Shown: in pieces, positions 1 through 9,899 of the stretch | Position numbering within the stretch: the first letter of the stretch is position 1 | Layout of the letters: every line of letters starts with the position of its first letter | Assembly: GCA_003116975.1 (NCBI GenBank) | Contig: BGKB01000088.1 | Span: 1 to 64,000, forward strand | Length of the DNA: 64,000 nucleotides | Direction of reading: 5' to 3' | Origin: Aurantiochytrium sp. KH105 | Lineage: Eukaryota; Sar; Bigyra; Thraustochytrida; Thraustochytriidae | The notes under the pieces: generated by a model | The model's database searches: none | Told to the model about the DNA's origin: nothing | What the model saw: only the letters and a program-made list of their open reading frames with translations | Translations under genes and position numbers: made by a program

Positions 1-1186
1 GTTGCCAGCGTCGCGTCCGTTGGGCCGAGCACGCGAGCCAGCATGACCAGCGCGGACGGGAACGAAGCTGCGGAAAGAGAGCTCGTTCTTCATCGACCAG
101 CGAAACAAGTCCCACATTCGCGCCAGCGCCAAAAGCGGCAAGGACGCGGGCTTCAAGTTTCCCGCACGCTGGAAGTGCCGGTACAACCAACCGGGTAGCG
201 AGCGTAGAGCAGCCCGAGCCCCGCGCATTCTAGGACCGGCTGGCTGGCTGTCCACGCATTCTTGCTGCACATCTGCACCTGCACGTAGCTCTCTCCAGCG
301 CCACGCTTCTCTGGTCGGTAGCCATGCCAGCCAGCGCGGCCAGCCAAATATCCAGCCGGCCAGCATCTGCATCCAGCGAATCGGGTCCACGCGCTCATTC
401 TCCTCCTCTTGCTTCCGGCGCGTGCCGCACTTTCAAGCGTCGTAGTTGCATCTTTCCCCCTCTTCCCGCCGCCCTCTTCTCGTCTCTTCTCGTCTCTTCT
501 CCCGGCCGCTCTGCAGCCGAGCAGCGCAGCGCCTAGGCCCTGGCGGCAGCGGGAGCTGTCTGCCCGAGCAGCAGCGCAGCGCAGCGCAGCGCAGCGCAGC
601 GCAGCCCGGTGCAGCCCGGTGCAGAGCCCTGAAGGGGGGGGGGGGGGCGCGCTCGATGTGCAAGTGCACACGCGGTTCGAACAGTCTCCTTTCACGCGCA
701 GGAGAACGGAAAAACGGGCAGACAGGCAGGCAGGCGGACGTGCCGCTGGCTGCGTTGCGTTGCGTTGCGTTGCGTTGCGCGCTCCCTGAGGCAAGCTCGT
801 CCAAGTGCTGTGCTGCTGCAGCTGCTTGCATTCTTATTCTCTTTGCTTGCGGTCCACGAAAGAGAAAGACGGAGAAAATGCACGGCCGCGGTGCATAGTT
901 CTCTCGTCTGACCCCCCTTTAAAGGGCCAACAGGCGCACCTTGCAAGTTTACAGAGGGGCATTCTGGACTAATTTTTATACACACCTTTTCTCCGCGCTC
1001 TCTAGCAGTGGACGCAGGGACAGCGCGTGCGGCAAAACCAAATCACCAAGAGAGAGAGCGCGGAGAGCGAGGTCGAGGACGCCGGGTCGCAGGGCCGGGG
1101 CCGCGGGCGCCGCGCGAAGAGGAAGGGGCGGCGGGGGGAAAGGGGGGGAGGGGGGGAGAAGGGCGCGGGCGCCGCGCATTTGAACG
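1..1186. other. Left flank upstream of the NLR-like gene; low-complexity DNA
   Basis: No gene can be called here with confidence. One frame on the plus strand is open without an ATG from 47 to a stop at 443-445; its first third (about 55-190) has a coding-like amino-acid mix rich in Lys, Arg, Phe and Trp, so it could be the last exon of a gene lying to the left. The rest is simple sequence: a GCAGC/GCGCA pentamer array at 571-604, a run of 14 G at 634-647 and a TGCGT pentamer array at 751-779. A CTTTAAAG palindrome near 917-924 is a possible TATA-like element about 265 bp before the start codon of the next gene, but that role is a guess. Confidence 0.4.
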
Positions 1187-4100
1187 ATGAATCGCGAGTC
1201 CAAAGGGAGGTCGAGTCTCGCGAGAGAGACCGTGGGGAGGGTGAAGAGCTTGATTGCGCTTTTCAACTCAGGTCGCGTTGGCAAATCGTACGCTGAGGCC
1301 GAGGTGTACGAGGTCGCGCAGGCAGAAACAGAGCTCCAGACTGCCGCCTCTGAGCAGACAGAGGCGTATCTAGAGCCCCCCAAGGTCCTCGACGATCTTA
1401 CCGTCCTCATCGTGCACGATCCCACAGACGAGACCGTGGCCGAGCAGCTGGTTGATGCGATCCAGCCCCGCCTCAGCTTGCCCGTACGCATCGCCAGCCA
1501 CGTCGCAGAGACCGAACAGGAGGCCAAAAATGCCGAGGTCGCTCTTCTTCTCGTCAGCATGGCATTTGAAGACAATTGGGAGCTCATTGAAGCAGTGGCA
1601 AAGGTGCTCCCCAACTCACTTGTTCCAATCCTCATCGACAAAGCCATGGCTAATCCAAAGGAATGGAAGGGCGCGCTTGCCTGGTACATCTCCGATGACC
1701 TGCTCATCGACTATTGCAAGCCCGCAATGAACGCCACTAACGAGGTGATGACCGAAGCTCTTGCTGCAAAAGGCCGTGTCGCAGATGCGCCACGCTACCG
1801 GAGCTTTCACGCCTTCCTCTCGCACGAGCAGGGCAAAAACAAATGGGTACACAAGATGGCCATCGAACTCGCGTTGCGACTCCGCGACCACGACATTGAC
1901 GTCTGGCTCGACGCTCAGCAAGTGTCTGGTAGTATTCATAAAAGTATGGCTGGTGGCATCGACTCGTCTGCCGTGTTCCTCGTTTTCGCGACCGAAGGGT
2001 ACATGCAAAGGATCAACAACGGCGACAAAACAGACAACTGCCTCAAGGATTTTGTATATGCCAGCAACAAACGCTTCAACCAGACCGTGGTTGCCGCGTT
2101 AGATCCGGACATGGCCCGGCCCGCAACCAAGTGGACGGGCCGATTCAAGCTCGCCCTCGCAAGACAGGTACCAGTGGACCTTTCGCAAAACATGGGCGAA
2201 ACGTTTTCGGACAAGGCGATCAAACGTCTCGCCAACGCCATTCGCACGCGCATCGAGACCCCCTTGGCTTCATCGGGCCTCACTCCACTGCAACGCAACT
2301 TCTATTCTCGCCTTGACCCTTACGACTCAGAGGTTTGGGCCAGGGGCAAGGCAGAGAGTTTCACTGCTGGCACGCGGAGCTGGATCATCGACGAGCTGTG
2401 TGATTGGTACAAAATGGAGCAGAGTGCTGTCTTTCTTCTCGTGGGCGACGGCGGCATCGGCAAGAGCGTCATCATGGCCGAGCTTTGCCACCGTGGGGGC
2501 GCTCTCATGACCGACGAAGATGTCAAAAAGAGCCAGGCGGATGAAAGCTCCGTGTTACGCCGAAAGTCGTCTCGGGTGCGCAGCTTGTGGCGTCGTAGCA
2601 AGAAAGAGCGCCAGCCAATCTTGGTGGCAGCGTACCATTTCTTTCGACACGATGACGGGACCGCGGCTTCACCTACTGAAGCACTTTTGAGCGTTGCTTG
2701 GCAACTATGCCAGACCGTGCCGGGCTTCCCTGAAGCACTCGACCAAGCAATCTTTAAAGGCCTTCGCGAAACGTCACTAGCGGATCTTTTCAAGACTCTT
2801 CTCGCCGATCCTTTGAATAAGCTTGGCTCGGACCAGATGCGACAAGTGGTTGTGCTCGACGCTCTCGACGAAAGCAGCAACAGTGACGGTATTCTACGCG
2901 ATATCATCCGCACGTGGGAAAAAGTGATGCCGGCTTGGCTCCGCTTGGTTGTGGGCATGCGCCCCGAAGGCGAGATGCAGCGCGGCATCACCAACAACAG
3001 TCTTGACTTCAAAGTGCTGGAGCTCAACGATGAAGAGAATTTTCGCGACATCGAGTTATACATTGAGAATTTGCTGCGCGACAAGAGAGATATCGTGGAA
3101 CAAAAAGACGTTGCATCTTGCGCCAAGATTCTTGCTGAACGCTCCGAAGGTCTCTTTATCTGGGCGAGCTTTCTACCCGAGACCCTGGAGCGGATGCACG
3201 AGGAGAAAAGAGGGGGACTGCTGACCTTGCGGGACATCTCTCACGAAGACGCCATTCCTAATGGGCTTGGCGGCATGTTTCACGAGTACTTTGGGCGTCT
3301 GCAAGACAAAGTTGGCGGAGAGACAGTGTACAAGATGCTCTTGGCGCCGATAGTGGCAGCTCGCGAACCGCTGAGCGTTGAACAGCTAAGCGTAATTCTA
3401 CAATTGGACGAGGATGAGATGCACGACATGCTTGACGACGCAAGATGCCTCTTGTACCGAGGCGGCGATGGCCGTGTGGCACTGATCCATAAGCGCATGG
3501 CAGACTGGCTCTCAGATAGAAAGCAGAGCGGAAGACGACTATGCGTGAAAAAGGAAGATGGACATGAAGCCTTGGCCAAATATTGCAGCTCGCACGAAGA
3601 TGTCTTTTCGCTCCGCCACGCCATCTTTCATAGCGTCAAGAGCGGCGACCAAGCAGGTGCCTTCAAGCTTCTGAATGACTTTGCATGGGTGAAAAGGGTC
3701 ATTTCTATCGGTGACGACGAAGGGCAAAGACGCGCTACAATCGGGAACCTCATTCGCGACTGCGTCAAACTCGGCATCTACTTCGCCCGCGAAAGTGATA
3801 CGCCCCTCTTTCTCAGCAAAACAGCGCATGCCCTCAGCTACGATCCCAACGAACTTGCGTCGCAAGTTCTGGCGCGTCTAGGCCACAACTCCAAGGATCC
3901 CATTGCACTCGATCTGCAAGCACCCGATCGGCCATGGCTGGAGCCTATTCGTGTCACCCTTCCTCATCCTCGCGACCCATTGCTCCACGAGCTAAAGGGG
4001 CACTCTGGCACGGTCAGGAGCGTGGCGATACAGGGCGATATTATCGTTTCCGGTTCCTACGACAATACGGTGCGCATCTGGAGCGCTGCGTCAGGCGAGG

Positions 4101-4915
4101 AGCAGCACTTGCTGAATGGCCATTCTGGTCCGGTATATAGCGTGGCGATACAGGACGACGCAATCGTGTCTGGGTCTGAAGACAAGACGGTGCGCATCTG
4201 GAATGCCACGGTAGGCGAGGAGCAGCACGTCTTGGAGGGGCACACTGACCGGGTCTACAGCGTGGCGATTGATGGCAATACAATTGTTTCTGGATCAAGG
4301 GACAAGACTGTTCGAATCTGGAACGCTACGTTGGGCGAGGCGGAGCATGTGTTGAAGGGGCACTCTGATTGGGTCAGGATCGTGGCGATTCAGGGTGCTA
4401 CAGTCGTGTCAGGATCTGACGACAAGACGGTGCGCGTCTGGGACGCTACGTCCGGCGAGGAACAGCACGTGTTGACAGGGCACTCCGATTGGGTCAGAAG
4501 CGTGGCGATTGAAGGCGAAACGATCGTTTCTGGGTCCGATGACAATACGGTGCGCATCTGGAACGCTACTTCGGGCGAGGAACAACACGTGTTGGAGGGG
4601 CACTCTCATTCGGTCACAAGCGTGGCGATTGAGGGCGACATCATTGTTTCACAGTCTAATGAGGATACGCGGTACTGGAACGCCCGAACGGGCGAGGAAG
4701 TCGACGCAGAGGAGGCAGAAGCCTCGATTCCACCTGGAACGAGCACGTTGGCGAACGTTGAGAACGGAACGCACTTGAAGCTTGGCGGAGGCATTGGCTT
4801 CACGACAAACCGCAACATCCATGGGAAAGTTCGACAGGGAAATGTCTACGTTCTTGGCGACGCTAGCGGAATGGTTCACATTTTGCATGCTCAAAGTATC
4901 GAATCGGAGACCTGA
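1187..4915 (+). CDS. NLR-like STAND ATPase: tandem TIR-like domains, NACHT, WD40 propeller
   Basis: A 1242-residue single-exon protein with fungal NWD/HET-E-like architecture. Residues about 70-155 form a degenerate TIR-like fold (LTVLIVHDPTDE start, later VPILID strand). Residues about 205-340 form a second TIR (FHAFLSH box A, then DVWLD). The NACHT ATPase follows: Walker A GDGGIGKS near residue 420, Walker B VVVLDALDE near 556, then GLFIWASF and a winged-helix segment (AAREPLSVEQL). Six 40-residue WD40 repeats occupy about 939-1177, and a divergent last blade (VYVLGDASGMVHIL) would close a seven-bladed propeller. In known families such proteins are cytosolic sensors: WD40 binds a ligand, NACHT oligomerises, and TIR signals by NAD+ hydrolysis or scaffolding. 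That role is inferred here. In the second TIR the position of the catalytic Glu seems to hold Asp (NCLKDF). No membrane segment is seen. The start is the first ATG of the frame, just after a GC-rich leader. Confidence 0.9.
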   Translation: MNRESKGRSSLARETVGRVKSLIALFNSGRVGKSYAEAEVYEVAQAETELQTAASEQTEAYLEPPKVLDDLTVLIVHDPTDETVAEQLVDAIQPRLSLPVRIASHVAETEQEAKNAEVALLLVSMAFEDNWELIEAVAKVLPNSLVPILIDKAMANPKEWKGALAWYISDDLLIDYCKPAMNATNEVMTEALAAKGRVADAPRYRSFHAFLSHEQGKNKWVHKMAIELALRLRDHDIDVWLDAQQVSGSIHKSMAGGIDSSAVFLVFATEGYMQRINNGDKTDNCLKDFVYASNKRFNQTVVAALDPDMARPATKWTGRFKLALARQVPVDLSQNMGETFSDKAIKRLANAIRTRIETPLASSGLTPLQRNFYSRLDPYDSEVWARGKAESFTAGTRSWIIDELCDWYKMEQSAVFLLVGDGGIGKSVIMAELCHRGGALMTDEDVKKSQADESSVLRRKSSRVRSLWRRSKKERQPILVAAYHFFRHDDGTAASPTEALLSVAWQLCQTVPGFPEALDQAIFKGLRETSLADLFKTLLADPLNKLGSDQMRQVVVLDALDESSNSDGILRDIIRTWEKVMPAWLRLVVGMRPEGEMQRGITNNSLDFKVLELNDEENFRDIELYIENLLRDKRDIVEQKDVASCAKILAERSEGLFIWASFLPETLERMHEEKRGGLLTLRDISHEDAIPNGLGGMFHEYFGRLQDKVGGETVYKMLLAPIVAAREPLSVEQLSVILQLDEDEMHDMLDDARCLLYRGGDGRVALIHKRMADWLSDRKQSGRRLCVKKEDGHEALAKYCSSHEDVFSLRHAIFHSVKSGDQAGAFKLLNDFAWVKRVISIGDDEGQRRATIGNLIRDCVKLGIYFARESDTPLFLSKTAHALSYDPNELASQVLARLGHNSKDPIALDLQAPDRPWLEPIRVTLPHPRDPLLHELKGHSGTVRSVAIQGDIIVSGSYDNTVRIWSAASGEEQHLLNGHSGPVYSVAIQDDAIVSGSEDKTVRIWNATVGEEQHVLEGHTDRVYSVAIDGNTIVSGSRDKTVRIWNATLGEAEHVLKGHSDWVRIVAIQGATVVSGSDDKTVRVWDATSGEEQHVLTGHSDWVRSVAIEGETIVSGSDDNTVRIWNATSGEEQHVLEGHSHSVTSVAIEGDIIVSQSNEDTRYWNARTGEEVDAEEAEASIPPGTSTLANVENGTHLKLGGGIGFTTNRNIHGKVRQGNVYVLGDASGMVHILHAQSIESET
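4001..4717 (+). repeat. Six tandem 120-bp WD40-encoding repeats
   Basis: Five exact-length 120-bp units start at 4001, 4121, 4241, 4361 and 4481, followed by a 117-bp sixth unit from 4601. Each encodes one WD40 blade. The framework is almost invariant (SVAI, IVSGS, TVRIWNA, GEEQHVL) while a few codons differ in nearly every unit: the two after HS/HT, the one after V, the DI/DA/NT/AT/ET pair, the residue after SGS and the residue before the final G. Synonymous third-position differences are also common, so the units are not freshly copied. Confidence 0.9.
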
Positions 4916-7445
4916 ACGTGTGCCCTGGCGACCGACTCTGATCCTATGTGATCGCTCACTGCATTCGCGGCAATTGTAGCGCACCTATAATTTCTTGCAT
5001 GTGTTAAAAGTTAAAATCAGGAAGGAAGATTTTGAGGTTTGCAAATTTACTTGGCCGCAAAACGCGGAAATAGTAAGCACTATCTATTCGAGGCGGCTAG
5101 AGTGGACTTTCTACATTCTCTGGTGGGGCTAGGCTCCTGGATAGTGTCCCTGAGGTAAGCCATCCGCAAATGAGGCGATTGGCGTCAGAGTCTCCTCTCG
5201 GAGAACGCCAGCGATGGCATGACGACGATTGCGAGAAGAGTTCACAGCCTGCTGTTATTATAAACCCATGATTTTGCTGATGGGAAGAGATGATGCGAAT
5301 TTGACCGAAAGCTGAAGCAACGAGCGACTTGTGTCATAAAATGGGTTGCAGCAACTTTGATGGCAGCATTTGCGTTGCGGCAAATTGCGTTGCGGCAAAT
5401 TGCGTTGCAGCAAACTGCGTTGCGGCAAATTGCTTTGTAGGAGCAAGCAAGTGCGGCCTAGTCTTTCCTGACCTGCTGCACGCTTCGGAGAAACAATAAG
5501 TGTTCGAAGCAGAGCTCAGCACACCCTGACGAGCGCTAATCCCATGGCAGACGCCCCGTTGGAGGATGCGCGACGAGCACTGTTCAGTACCGTCTCATTC
5601 TACACTCACAAAGTGGCAAGAAAAGTATTGCGCTTCCAGACGTGCGTCATTGAGCTGACGGCCATGGGCTAGATCCAATGATGCAGAACCACATTCGTAC
5701 CATCGAGAATGAGATCCTTGCCATGTCGCGCCTGCGCTGCTCAGCGGTCTTTGCTGACTTTGATGACTGCTGTGTTCGTTCTCAAATGTGTCGTTTGCAC
5801 ATGCTACTTTTGCGCATGGTTCTTGCAGGACACAGGCGATGGCACAGATGCTTGTCATCAACAACGTGGCAAGATGCGCGTCAAAGCCAGATGACGAAGA
5901 AGACCCGTTTTTTAGCGATTTCGCTGTCGTACAGTATCGAGGATAAAGAATGACGCCACCACGGTTGGACGGCATGGACCAGACAATGTCAAGCTTTCGC
6001 CCATGGGAAGTCTCATTTAAAGCCTCTTGCTGCACTCAGTGTACTTGGTGAGGGCAGACTACAAAGTCACGGCAGTGAACATCTCCTAGCCGAAAAGTGT
6101 GACAAAGTCCCGTGCTCCTCACCATCTCCTCTGCACATCACTTGTCTTAGTCTCGGACCTGGCGCCGAGGCAAAGCAGTCCCATCACGAGCAGATACGAA
6201 TCATCCGTAGCTAACCAGCGTTAAACAGAATCCATCTTACAGTCCATTTTCTCATTATACAGCAAGCATGGGCTAGGCCTCGAGCACAGCGTCTACATCG
6301 GTACATGGCAGAGTAAATCGAGGACGCTCAGGTACGTGCCAATGTCCAGAGCAAGCTGCGCCCACTCCTTAATCCGGACATTGTCGGCGAGAACTTCCGG
6401 TTCGAATGATTTTAATACTACTGGGAACTTTTGCGACGTCGGCCATTGAGCTCTCTGCCTTGATGAAGTGCTCACCGACGCTCAAAATATTGCGAGCTCT
6501 CTTTCTCTCTCCACGACCTCGCATGGAATGAAATGTGATGAAATGATCACAACCAGTCGCCAAATCTCATTGTAGCCCACTGTGGTGCCAATCATTTTGT
6601 TGGTGAACATTTGTTCTTAGGTCTCCTTCCGGATGATAATGAACCTGTTGCGCATGGAGGTTGCTCTTATCGCACCGGCGTTTTCCGTGGAGGCCTACCA
6701 TGCGTGTGACGAACTCTGGGATCTCGCGCAGAGGGCCGGTATGCAAAGCAAGTTCCTTTGATTTTGCATCTCGGCGCAGCTTGGTCTCCCTCCTCGTGCT
6801 GCAAGTCCTCAGCATTCATCATGATGACGCGATTTCTCCCTTCCCCCCGGCCGGCGCCGGACTGGGTCGCCTGCACAGCGCGCGTGCAGCCCGTCATCGC
6901 GGTTTGGGGAGCAAAAACTTGCGCCTTTTTCTCGCCCTGGCAGCCAGGCGAAGAGTCACGGCGCCAGCGATGCGATCCTGCGACCGCGCTGTCCGGCCTG
7001 CGAGCAACGCCATCGGGTGCTGCGCCTGGCCGCGGCCGCTCCCCTCGAGCGGAGCAGCCTCATGCTGTTCGAGTTTTGAATTTCAAACCCCGCGAGATTA
7101 GGAAGGCCTAGGTATTCTAGGTATTAGACCAGCGCAAGGCAGAGGAGCAAGGGGAACAACGAGAGCCGAGAGGTCGAGACCCGGCGTCACGATGGAGGCC
7201 AAGCAGGCGCGGCAGCAGAGCCGGATCTCGGCGGAGCGCGACTGCCGCTGGCGGGTCGGGGCGGCGCGCATCCTGGCCTGGCCTGGCCTGGGCTGGGCTC
7301 ACCCGCGGTCGCCGCGTCGGGCGGACGGCGCGCGCGAGCGCGTGCGGCGCCGGCCAGCGTCTGTCTCCGCGTGTGCCTCGCAGAAACGCCCCGGCGTGCG
7401 TGCAGTGGTTGCCGTCATCGGCGCCGGTCGCGACCCGCGGCCGCC
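4916..7445. other. 2.5-kb intergenic stretch between the NLR-like gene and CDPK
   Basis: No convincing gene is seen on either strand; the longer open frames lack recognisable motifs. It contains a 15-bp tandem array near 5371, a 26-bp segment at 5989-6014 that matches 23710-23735 at 22 of 26 positions, a CCTGG-type array near 7273-7296 and a direct repeat TAGGTATT at about 7108-7125. The left two thirds are AT-richer than the genes, and GC content rises from about 6840 toward the CDPK start, as for other promoters in this window. Confidence 0.5.
5371..5430. repeat. Four-copy 15-bp tandem repeat
   Basis: The unit TGCGTTGCGGCAAAT occurs four times head to tail; the third copy differs at two positions. 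The multiple-of-three period keeps one minus-strand frame open (NLPQR repeats), which I take to be an artefact. Confidence 0.9.
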
Positions 7446-9329
7446 ATGGGCCACCGCCACGCGACGCCAGCGCGCGTGGACGCGGGCCTGGCACAAGGCA
7501 AGGGCAACGTGAACCTTGCAGGCGTGCGCGAGGACAAGGAAAATGCGGCGCGCGAGGCGGGCAGAAAGCCCAAGTCTGTACAATTTTCCCAGGACGTGGC
7601 CCGTGATGCGCCGCCAGCGCCGCCGACCACCAAGAAAAACCTCAACAACAACACCAACAACGAACAGCAGGACTCGCGACAATCATGGTCCGTTCTGGAC
7701 CCTGACAGCGATGAGGCTCGCCGCAAGGTGTCGGATGATTACGAGGTATCGAGCAAATTAGGCCAGGGCAGCTACGGGAAAGTTCGCTTGGCTACGTGCA
7801 AGGCCACAGGAAGGCAAGTGGCTGTGAAAAGCGTTCTTAAAAAGAATATGCGGCGATTGCAGACGCTGCGACGCGAAATCTCCATTATGCGCAAGGTTCG
7901 CCACCCAAACATTATTCAACTCATTGACGTGTACGAGGACGACGCCTTTTTACACATTGTCATGGAGCTCTGCTCCGGAGGCGAGCTCTTTGACAAAATC
8001 ATTCAAGCAGGTCACTACACGGAAGAGGACGCCCGCGCTCTAGTGTACCAAATGCTTGACGCCGTGCAGTACCTGCATGGCATGCACATTGCGCATCGGG
8101 ACCTCAAGCCGGAGAACTTTTTGTTTGCCTCAGAGGATGCTGGTGCGCCACTCAAACTCATCGACTTTGGCCTCTCGCGATTTTACCAAGACAACTTGTG
8201 GATGCGTACGCGTGCGGGCACGCCATACTATCTCGCACCCGAGGTGTTGGAGAAGCGCTACGATAAAAAGTGCGACGTGTGGTCTTGCGGCGTTCTCATG
8301 TACATTTTGCTTTGTGGGTACCCCCCCTTTTATGGCGATAACGAGCGGCAAATTTACAACATGATTCGTCAAGGCGTCTTTGACTTTCCCGAAGCAGAGT
8401 GGGGCGCAGTGTCTTCGACGGCCAAGGATCTCGTTGTGAAATTGCTCGATCTTGATCCGCACACGCGTCCAAGCGCCATGGAGGCGCTCGAGCACGACTG
8501 GTTTCGTGGTCTCCCCGCGCCGCATCGCCCTGGTGCCGAAGGCGCCCAAGCGACTGCCATCGCGCGTGCCTCCTCCTCCTCCTTGTCAGTGTCGTCGCTG
8601 CCTTCATCGTCGGCGGCGTCGCCTGCGCCCTCTCCTTCCTCGGCAGCGTCCAAGGCGTCTCCGGCTCCGGTTGCCCCAGAAAGCGTCACTTCCAAGGATG
8701 AACAGGCCAACACGAAAATTGAAACCAACAGCAACGACTCCAAAACGCCCGTGGCGGTGGCGAGCCCACCATCGTCGCGTCGCTCCGTCGGGCAGACTTC
8801 CGCTGCATTGACGCAGTCCCTCGACCCGGCCGTCGTAGACCGCCTGCGCAGTTTTGCCAATAGCAACAAGATGAAACGCGCCGCATTGGGCGTCATTGTG
8901 CGATACCTCAACCGCAAGGAAATCAGTGCGCTCCGTGTCCAGTTCGAGCGCTTTGACGAGGACGGAAATGGCTTTGTCTCAGGAAATGAGCTTGCGCAGG
9001 CCATGCGCCGCGTAGGCCTGGATCCATCAGACGAGGAGGTTGACCACTTGCTTTCTGCGCTCGACGAGGATCACAATGGCAAGATCGACTATGAAGAGTT
9101 TCTTGCGGCATCAATGGACCGTCACGTGTACTTGCGGCAAGAGCTGCTCCAGACGGCATTTCATTATTTTGATGTTTCCAACAAGGGCTGTATCACTGTC
9201 CAGGACCTCGAGGCCAGGTTAGGCGCCGAAGACGCTTCGCTTGTCCAGCACATACTCAAGTCCTGGGACGCCAACGAGGACAACCTGATTAGCTTTGAAG
9301 AGTTTGCCAAGATGATGAATGAAGGTTGA
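7446..9329 (+). CDS. CDPK: Calcium-dependent protein kinase (CDPK family)
   Basis: A 627-residue serine/threonine kinase with calmodulin-like EF-hands on one chain. The kinase domain runs from about residue 97 to 355: glycine loop GQGSYGKV near 106, catalytic Lys in VAVKSV, HRDLKPENF near 216, DFGLS near 240 and APEVLE. A Ser/Pro/Ala-rich linker (about 375-425) leads to a junction segment with an FANSNKMKRAALGVI autoinhibitory-like helix. EF-hands begin near 504 (DEDGNGFVSGNE), 540 (DEDHNGKIDYEE), 575 (DVSNKGCITVQD) and 608 (DANEDNLISFEE). The first two are canonical; the third lacks acidic residues at positions 3 and 12 and the fourth lacks the central Gly, so Ca2+ binding there may be weak. 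I chose the ATG in the strong context CCGCCATGG because it gives an MGHRH N terminus suited to N-myristoylation; upstream in-frame sequence has only a GTG. A possible poly(A) signal AATAAA lies at 9406-9411. Confidence 0.95.
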   Translation: MGHRHATPARVDAGLAQGKGNVNLAGVREDKENAAREAGRKPKSVQFSQDVARDAPPAPPTTKKNLNNNTNNEQQDSRQSWSVLDPDSDEARRKVSDDYEVSSKLGQGSYGKVRLATCKATGRQVAVKSVLKKNMRRLQTLRREISIMRKVRHPNIIQLIDVYEDDAFLHIVMELCSGGELFDKIIQAGHYTEEDARALVYQMLDAVQYLHGMHIAHRDLKPENFLFASEDAGAPLKLIDFGLSRFYQDNLWMRTRAGTPYYLAPEVLEKRYDKKCDVWSCGVLMYILLCGYPPFYGDNERQIYNMIRQGVFDFPEAEWGAVSSTAKDLVVKLLDLDPHTRPSAMEALEHDWFRGLPAPHRPGAEGAQATAIARASSSSLSVSSLPSSSAASPAPSPSSAASKASPAPVAPESVTSKDEQANTKIETNSNDSKTPVAVASPPSSRRSVGQTSAALTQSLDPAVVDRLRSFANSNKMKRAALGVIVRYLNRKEISALRVQFERFDEDGNGFVSGNELAQAMRRVGLDPSDEEVDHLLSALDEDHNGKIDYEEFLAASMDRHVYLRQELLQTAFHYFDVSNKGCITVQDLEARLGAEDASLVQHILKSWDANEDNLISFEEFAKMMNEG

Positions 9330-9899
9330 CGGATAACATGAAATCAAAGTGAAATTTAGAAAAACAAAAGAGCTGCTCCCTGCTTTCATCATCACCAAAC
9401 AAACGCAATAAAAACACAGGCTCTGCACCTCGGTTAGATGTTTCGCGAATTGGATTCACGGAGTAAACGTACGCATGCAACAAGATGCGGTTCATTCACG
9501 CAAAGAAGAAAAAGAATGGAACAGAACGTAAAAAAAGGTGGTTTTGACATCTCATCGGGCGCGCTTTGTCTTTGTGGCGTGGTGACGCAAATAAAAGATC
9601 ATATCTGATTCTGTTGTTGATTTTGACATTTCAACGGGCGCAATTACGCAAAAAAATAAAAGATCATGTCTGATTCTGTTGTTGATTTTGACATTTCATC
9701 GGGCGCACTTTATCTTTGGGCGATCTCGGGCTTTGTGTAAAAAAGTCAGACGGCAGAAAATGAACGAGATTTCTCTGCTCCTGATCGATTTCGTTCCTTT
9801 TGCCTCTTAAAGGTGGGGTGATCGACAAAAAGGGTTCATGAATGGAAAAAAAGATGTGGTTGGCCCGGGCGTGAACAATACCTTGACCTTTTGAACGCA
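9330..9899. other. CDPK 3' region and Bud32 promoter, with a dispersed tandem repeat
   Basis: AT-rich spacer. A segment containing TTTTGACATTTCATCGGGCG recurs three times (about 9542, 9620 and 9685), with AATAAAAGATCAT and CTGATTCTGTTGTTG between copies. Each copy carries an AATAAA-like element, so it could offer alternative poly(A) sites. A TCTTAAAGG element near 9806 lies about 90 bp before the Bud32 start. Confidence 0.6.

Noticed and set aside
5355-5440. CRISPR-like array
   Set aside because: The 15-bp units are directly adjacent with no spacers, and the genome is eukaryotic.
5595-6035. 146-codon minus-strand open frame
   Set aside because: No family resemblance or bias typical of genes here; kept only as a possible degraded element in the findings.
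6395-6410. GGTTCGAAT T-loop-like sequence
   Set aside because: No acceptor stem, D arm or anticodon arm around it.
7371-7445. N-terminal extension of the CDPK
   Set aside because: It begins at GTG, is Arg/Cys-rich and would bury the Met-Gly start that has an ideal initiation context.
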